Origin: Selenomonadales bacterium
Lineage (GTDB): Bacteria; Bacillota; Clostridia; Christensenellales; QALW01
Direction of reading: 5' to 3'
Length of the DNA stretch: 64,000 nucleotides
Assembly (NCBI GenBank): GCA_003150515.1
Contig: QALW01000021.1
Span: forward strand, 1-64,000
In this document: positions 60,948 to 64,000 of the stretch, piece by piece
Numbering within the stretch: position 1 is the first letter of the stretch
Layout: each line of letters opens with the position of its first letter
Position numbers and translations under genes: made by a program
Notes under the pieces: generated by a model
What the model was told of the DNA's origin: nothing
Databases searched by the model: none
Seen by the model: the letters and a program-made list of their open reading frames with translations, nothing else

Positions 60948-61898
60948 ATGAATATACGATTAAGGAAACTATGCGCGGCGGCGGCCGTTCTGATTATTTT
61001 ATGCGCAATTTTCAGCAGTTGTACGGCTGTTCAATCTGCCTATACCCCTTCTCTTTATAGGGTGCAATCTCAAAACGGCGCCTCGATATATCTTTTCGGC
61101 TCCATACATATAGGAGACCAGGACACCTACCCCCTCCCTGAGACTGTTATGAACGCATATAACGATAGCGGATATTTAGCTGTGGAATGCGATATAATAG
61201 CCTATGAATCAGATATTGCAGCCGTCACTCAAACCGCTCAGGCTATGATGTGCGAGCCGGGAAAACGCATATATGATTATGTAGGCGAAGAAAACTATAA
61301 CGCCGCCGTACAGTTATTAGAGGCTTTCGACCTTTATTACGAAGAATTCGATTATTTTCTGCCGGTTTTCTGGATTTCCATGCTGGGAGAAATACCTCTT
61401 GAATTATCCCAATTGGATACGGAAAAGGGAATTGACAGATTCTTTCTTCAAAATGCAAAGGAACATAATAAACCTATTTTAGAAATAGAAAGCGTGCAGG
61501 AACAAATGCAGATGCAGCTTAATTATTCCATGTCCCTTCAAAAACTGCTTTTTGAACAAAGCCTGCTCAATCCAACTGCACAGGGATTAGCTATGAAATT
61601 AATGTATGAAAGCTGGCATCAGGGAAATCAATCTGCGCTTACAGGAGAAATGGATTATGAGCTTCAGGATTTTATAGAGCTTTACGGAGAATATGAGGGC
61701 GGCCTTTATTATGAATATTATTATGAACTTGGTGAAAAGCGCAATATTAAAATGGCGGATACGGCGGAGCTATATTTAAATGAAGGCAAGGATGTTTTTT
61801 ACGTAGTAGGCGCCGCTCATATGGGCGGCAAAAAAGGCATAATCTCCCTGCTGGAACAGAGAGGCTATACCGTTGAAAAAATAGAATATAGAAATTAG
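60948..61898 (+). CDS. TraB/GumN-family lipoprotein
   Basis: A 316-residue lipoprotein (FSSC, Cys25) of the TraB/PrgY/GumN family, related to TIKI metalloproteases. Diagnostic elements are YLFGSIHIGD at about 48-57 and the C-terminal VFYVVGAAHMGGKKGIISLLEQRGY, whose His and Glu residues would bind metal. Family members may be extracellular metallopeptidases; the substrate is unknown. AGGGGG lies before the ATG. It is convergent with the membrane protein gene at 62009. Confidence 0.9.
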   Translation: MNIRLRKLCAAAAVLIILCAIFSSCTAVQSAYTPSLYRVQSQNGASIYLFGSIHIGDQDTYPLPETVMNAYNDSGYLAVECDIIAYESDIAAVTQTAQAMMCEPGKRIYDYVGEENYNAAVQLLEAFDLYYEEFDYFLPVFWISMLGEIPLELSQLDTEKGIDRFFLQNAKEHNKPILEIESVQEQMQMQLNYSMSLQKLLFEQSLLNPTAQGLAMKLMYESWHQGNQSALTGEMDYELQDFIELYGEYEGGLYYEYYYELGEKRNIKMADTAELYLNEGKDVFYVVGAAHMGGKKGIISLLEQRGYTVEKIEYRN

Positions 61899-62008
61899 CA
61901 TAGTACGATGCGTTTTTGCCAGGCGGCAGGACGCAGAAATATTGAAATATTGCTTGGACGACAATAGGGCAAAACGGCCCCCCTGCGGCGCGTTAAACTC
62001 CAAGTGTA

Positions 62009-62527
62009 TCAATGATTTCTGAATATTTTTAAACGCTCGGCAAAAGAAATAAAATAACGGGCGCAGTATTCATACAGCCAGATATAAAAAACTATCCCCG
62101 CCTGAGCTATTGCCGCGAGCGCCCAGAACGGCAGAATTGCCACAGCTCCGGGGCCAAGCAGGGCTCCAGCGGAAAAATATGCCGAAACACCGGCTGCTTC
62201 GCAGTAAAGCGCCAGTAATATAAAATATAATATCCGGCTCCGCGAATGTTCAAATAGATGACGCATAAGCGGAAACAGGCCGAAAAATAATCCGTACGCC
62301 AAAAAATAAACGGGATTAGGGATAATTAGAAAAATTAGCAAGGTGCACGCCGCGTAACATGCTATTGAAGCCAAAACCGCTCTATCCTTAAGCAGAATCA
62401 GCGGAAGAAAGGAAACTGCCGTAAACGCGGCCAGCCGCCCGCCCGGCATAAGATATGAAACATATATAATTATTACCGTAAGGGCAGTTATAAGGCCCCC
62501 GCGGGCAATATAGAGGGATTTTTTCAT
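62009..62527 (-). CDS. small polytopic membrane protein
   Basis: A 172-residue protein with five hydrophobic helices (about 8-28, 33-52, 55-78, 98-120, 125-155) and a basic end. The organisation recalls ECF-type or DUF2232-like membrane proteins, but the match is weak. It starts 15 bp after the J-domain gene in the same direction with a GGGGGAAAG site. The function is unknown. Confidence 0.65.
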   Translation of the reverse strand: MKKSLYIARGGLITALTVIIIYVSYLMPGGRLAAFTAVSFLPLILLKDRAVLASIACYAACTLLIFLIIPNPVYFLAYGLFFGLFPLMRHLFEHSRSRILYFILLALYCEAAGVSAYFSAGALLGPGAVAILPFWALAAIAQAGIVFYIWLYEYCARYFISFAERLKIFRNH

Positions 62528-62542
62528 ATTCTTTCCCCCATA

Positions 62543-63166
62543 TCAGCAGCAGGATATAAGGTCTCCGCCCATACATTCGCAGCAAGTATCCGCAACGCAA
62601 AGGCCCGTGCATATATCGCAGCCGCTGCATTCCCGCCCTGAAGAAGCTCCCCTCTGATAATATCCCGAACGCGAAGAATATTCTCTGAACGCCTGGGCAT
62701 ATTCGCCGTTTTGAGGATCCATCCGGCAGGCCTGGGCAAAATGCTGAATGGCCTCATTATGCCATCCCCTGCGGCTGTATATCATTCCCATAAGAAAATA
62801 CCATTCGGCCGGACGCTCGCTCATGCCCTTAAGAATACGTTCTGCTTCGTTTATATCTCCGGCGTTAATTTTAGCGCGCACCGAAGCAAACTCGGGATTA
62901 GCAGAGCTCGAATAAGAAGAGCCCGAAGAATAAGAGGATCCGGAAGAGCCGGATGAGCCCGAAGAATAGCCTTTATTCTGCGAACGCATCTTCTGGATTA
63001 AATCATAAGCTTCGTTTATTTCCTTCATTTTGCCTTCAGCAAGATCGGATAAAGGATTATCTCTATATTGGTCAGGATGATATTTCCTTACCGCCGCATG
63101 ATAAGCGGCTTTTATTTCAGCGTCAGTGGCGTTTTCATTTACTCCCAGAACCTTATACGGATCCAT
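62543..63166 (-). CDS. J-domain protein with TPR-like region and Cys-rich tail
   Basis: A 207-residue protein. The J domain at 1-62 includes HPD (30-32), the Hsp70-stimulating motif. A Ser/Gly-rich linker (about 66-90) leads to a TPR-like helical repeat (about 90-155, with FAQACRMDPQNGEYAQAF). The last 30 residues hold nine cysteines (GCDICTGLC, TCCECMGG, SCC), which look like a metal or Fe-S site. Proteins with this tail are found in many Clostridia; the function is unknown to me. It overlaps the upstream gene by 14 bp. Confidence 0.85.
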   Translation of the reverse strand: MDPYKVLGVNENATDAEIKAAYHAAVRKYHPDQYRDNPLSDLAEGKMKEINEAYDLIQKMRSQNKGYSSGSSGSSGSSYSSGSSYSSSANPEFASVRAKINAGDINEAERILKGMSERPAEWYFLMGMIYSRRGWHNEAIQHFAQACRMDPQNGEYAQAFREYSSRSGYYQRGASSGRECSGCDICTGLCVADTCCECMGGDLISCC

Positions 63167-64000
63167 CTCTTTCTTCCCTCGTCTTTAATATTGCTAAAGT
63201 TTTATCATGCATTCCATAATCAATAATATTGCTTATTATTGGAGTATTGGCGCTCTTAGGCAGCAGTGCGCATGCGCGCGAAGCTGAATAAAGAGAACAA
63301 AAAAGCGTATTTTTTATCCATTCGGCCAGCTCTCCGCCAAATATTCCCCTGCGCGCGCTCTCCGCCGCTATCGGATTATAATTATTTCTCTGCTTATCCT
63401 TTTCCATATCGTCATAAGCGTCTATTATATACACCCATCTCGCGGTATTATATGATATTTGATATACTATGCGCGCAAGCGCCTCGCTATTTATTAAAGG
63501 CGCCTCCGCAGTCAATCTCCCGCATAAATCCGCAAACTGATGAGCGACTTCATCTAACCTGTCGCAGCCGGCCTGTTCCAGAGCGGTTAAATTTTTCAGA
63601 CCATTATCTATTATTTCTCCGGCTTTAGACGCATTGCTGCGCGCGTTGAACTCCGCCCTTTTAAAAAACGCCAGCGCCGCGGCGCGGGATTTCTGCCCGT
63701 CGGTTATATCGTCCCTAAGCTTGCCGCAGCTTAAAAGCAAATTAAGCGCCGCGGCATAATCCAACGCTTCGCCCCATGCATACGGCTTTTTCTTTAAATT
63801 CCATTTGCACCGCTTAACCTTAATTTCCGCCCTGGCTTCAGGATCCGTCAGAAGCGCATAAAAAGCAATATCATAGCTCAAAAGCATGCGGCCAATTAGA
63901 GTATACCGACTCATTCCCCGGCATACGCCGCAGTAATACGCCCTGTATCTGCTAAGCTCTTTCAGCTTTAATTCTGCATCAGCAGTTCTGACATAGCCAA
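63153..64000 (-). CDS. DUF5685-type protein, 5' end outside the window
   Basis: The open frame runs past the right edge; only the first four bases of the gene are missing if it starts MFGYV. The visible 5' part reads GYVRTADAELKLKELSRYRAYYCGVCRGM with a CxxC pair in YYCGVC, and continues into an all-helical domain of some 250 residues (SYDIAFYALLTDPEA; RIVYQISYNTARWVYIIDAYDDMEKD). This is the pattern of DUF5685, usually annotated hypothetical. The Asp-rich DAYDDMEKD recalls the metal site of isoprenoid-synthase folds, but that is only a resemblance. It is translationally coupled to the J-domain gene. Confidence 0.8.
   Translation of the reverse strand, partial: GYVRTADAELKLKELSRYRAYYCGVCRGMSRYTLIGRMLLSYDIAFYALLTDPEARAEIKVKRCKWNLKKKPYAWGEALDYAAALNLLLSCGKLRDDITDGQKSRAAALAFFKRAEFNARSNASKAGEIIDNGLKNLTALEQAGCDRLDEVAHQFADLCGRLTAEAPLINSEALARIVYQISYNTARWVYIIDAYDDMEKDKQRNNYNPIAAESARRGIFGGELAEWIKNTLFCSLYSASRACALLPKSANTPIISNIIDYGMHDKTLAILKTREERDGSV

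Overview
The window looks like a piece of the chromosome of an anaerobic, endospore-forming member of the Clostridia. Evidence: spoIIGA-sigE-sigG, spo0A, spoIVB, spoIIM, spoIIP, gpr, dacF and CotF-type coat genes occur together with Clostridia-style housekeeping blocks (tig-clpP-clpX-lon-engB; nadK-argR-recN; era-yqzL-recO), pyruvate phosphate dikinase and an AT-rich resident sequence. No rRNA, tRNA or CRISPR array was seen. Most resident genes lie on the minus strand. Family assignments come from reading the translations, not from database searches.

Region 1 (1-7.2 kb) is foreign in character. Debris typical of Clostridial conjugative elements lies at both sides (a frameshifted small protein at 384-637 and a truncated sigma-like protein at 6967-7215). 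Between them is a redox cargo: two HxlR regulators, each divergent from a small operon, an Fe-S/FAD enoate-reductase-type flavoenzyme, two NTF2-like proteins, two flavodoxin-fold reductases, a nitroreductase and a Cdd1-type protein. Region 2 (7.4-16.4 kb) holds an orphan Phd/YefM antitoxin and a cell-surface carbohydrate locus: three lipoproteins (one an ABC solute-binding protein), a C-terminally anchored surface protein and a GH42 beta-galactosidase.

Region 3 (16.5-19.7 kb) is sporulation: two coat-type small proteins, sigG with a readable forespore promoter, sigE and spoIIGA. Region 4 (19.8-23.1 kb) is the highlight: dxs, a small multi-pass membrane protein and, upstream of it, a gene-free block of about 590 nt whose two ends pair and which ends in a U-run. 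I read this as the OLE RNA with its partner OapA, in the classical ole-oapA-dxs arrangement. Region 5 (23.1-29.8 kb) is the proteostasis operon tig-clpP-clpX, then lon-engB with its own promoter and a hairpin leader.

Region 6 (29.9-46.1 kb): rqcH, dacF, purine nucleoside phosphorylase and deoB, spoIIM, an unusual spo0A whose receiver domain lacks the acidic pocket, spoIVB, recN-argR-nadK, an MBL hydrolase, and the division cluster divIVA-like/sepF/yggS/HlyD-like. Region 7 (46.4-57.5 kb): ppdK with a long leader, recO-yqzL-era, a PfkB kinase, an O-antigen-ligase-like protein, a HAD hydrolase, murI, spoIIP, gpr and divergent rpsT. Region 8 (57.5-64 kb): csaA, a GNAT protein, a patatin-like lipase, an unrecognised zinc-ribbon-like membrane protein, a TraB/GumN-type lipoprotein, and a minus-strand operon of a CxxC protein (running off the window), a J-domain protein with a cysteine-rich tail and a membrane protein.
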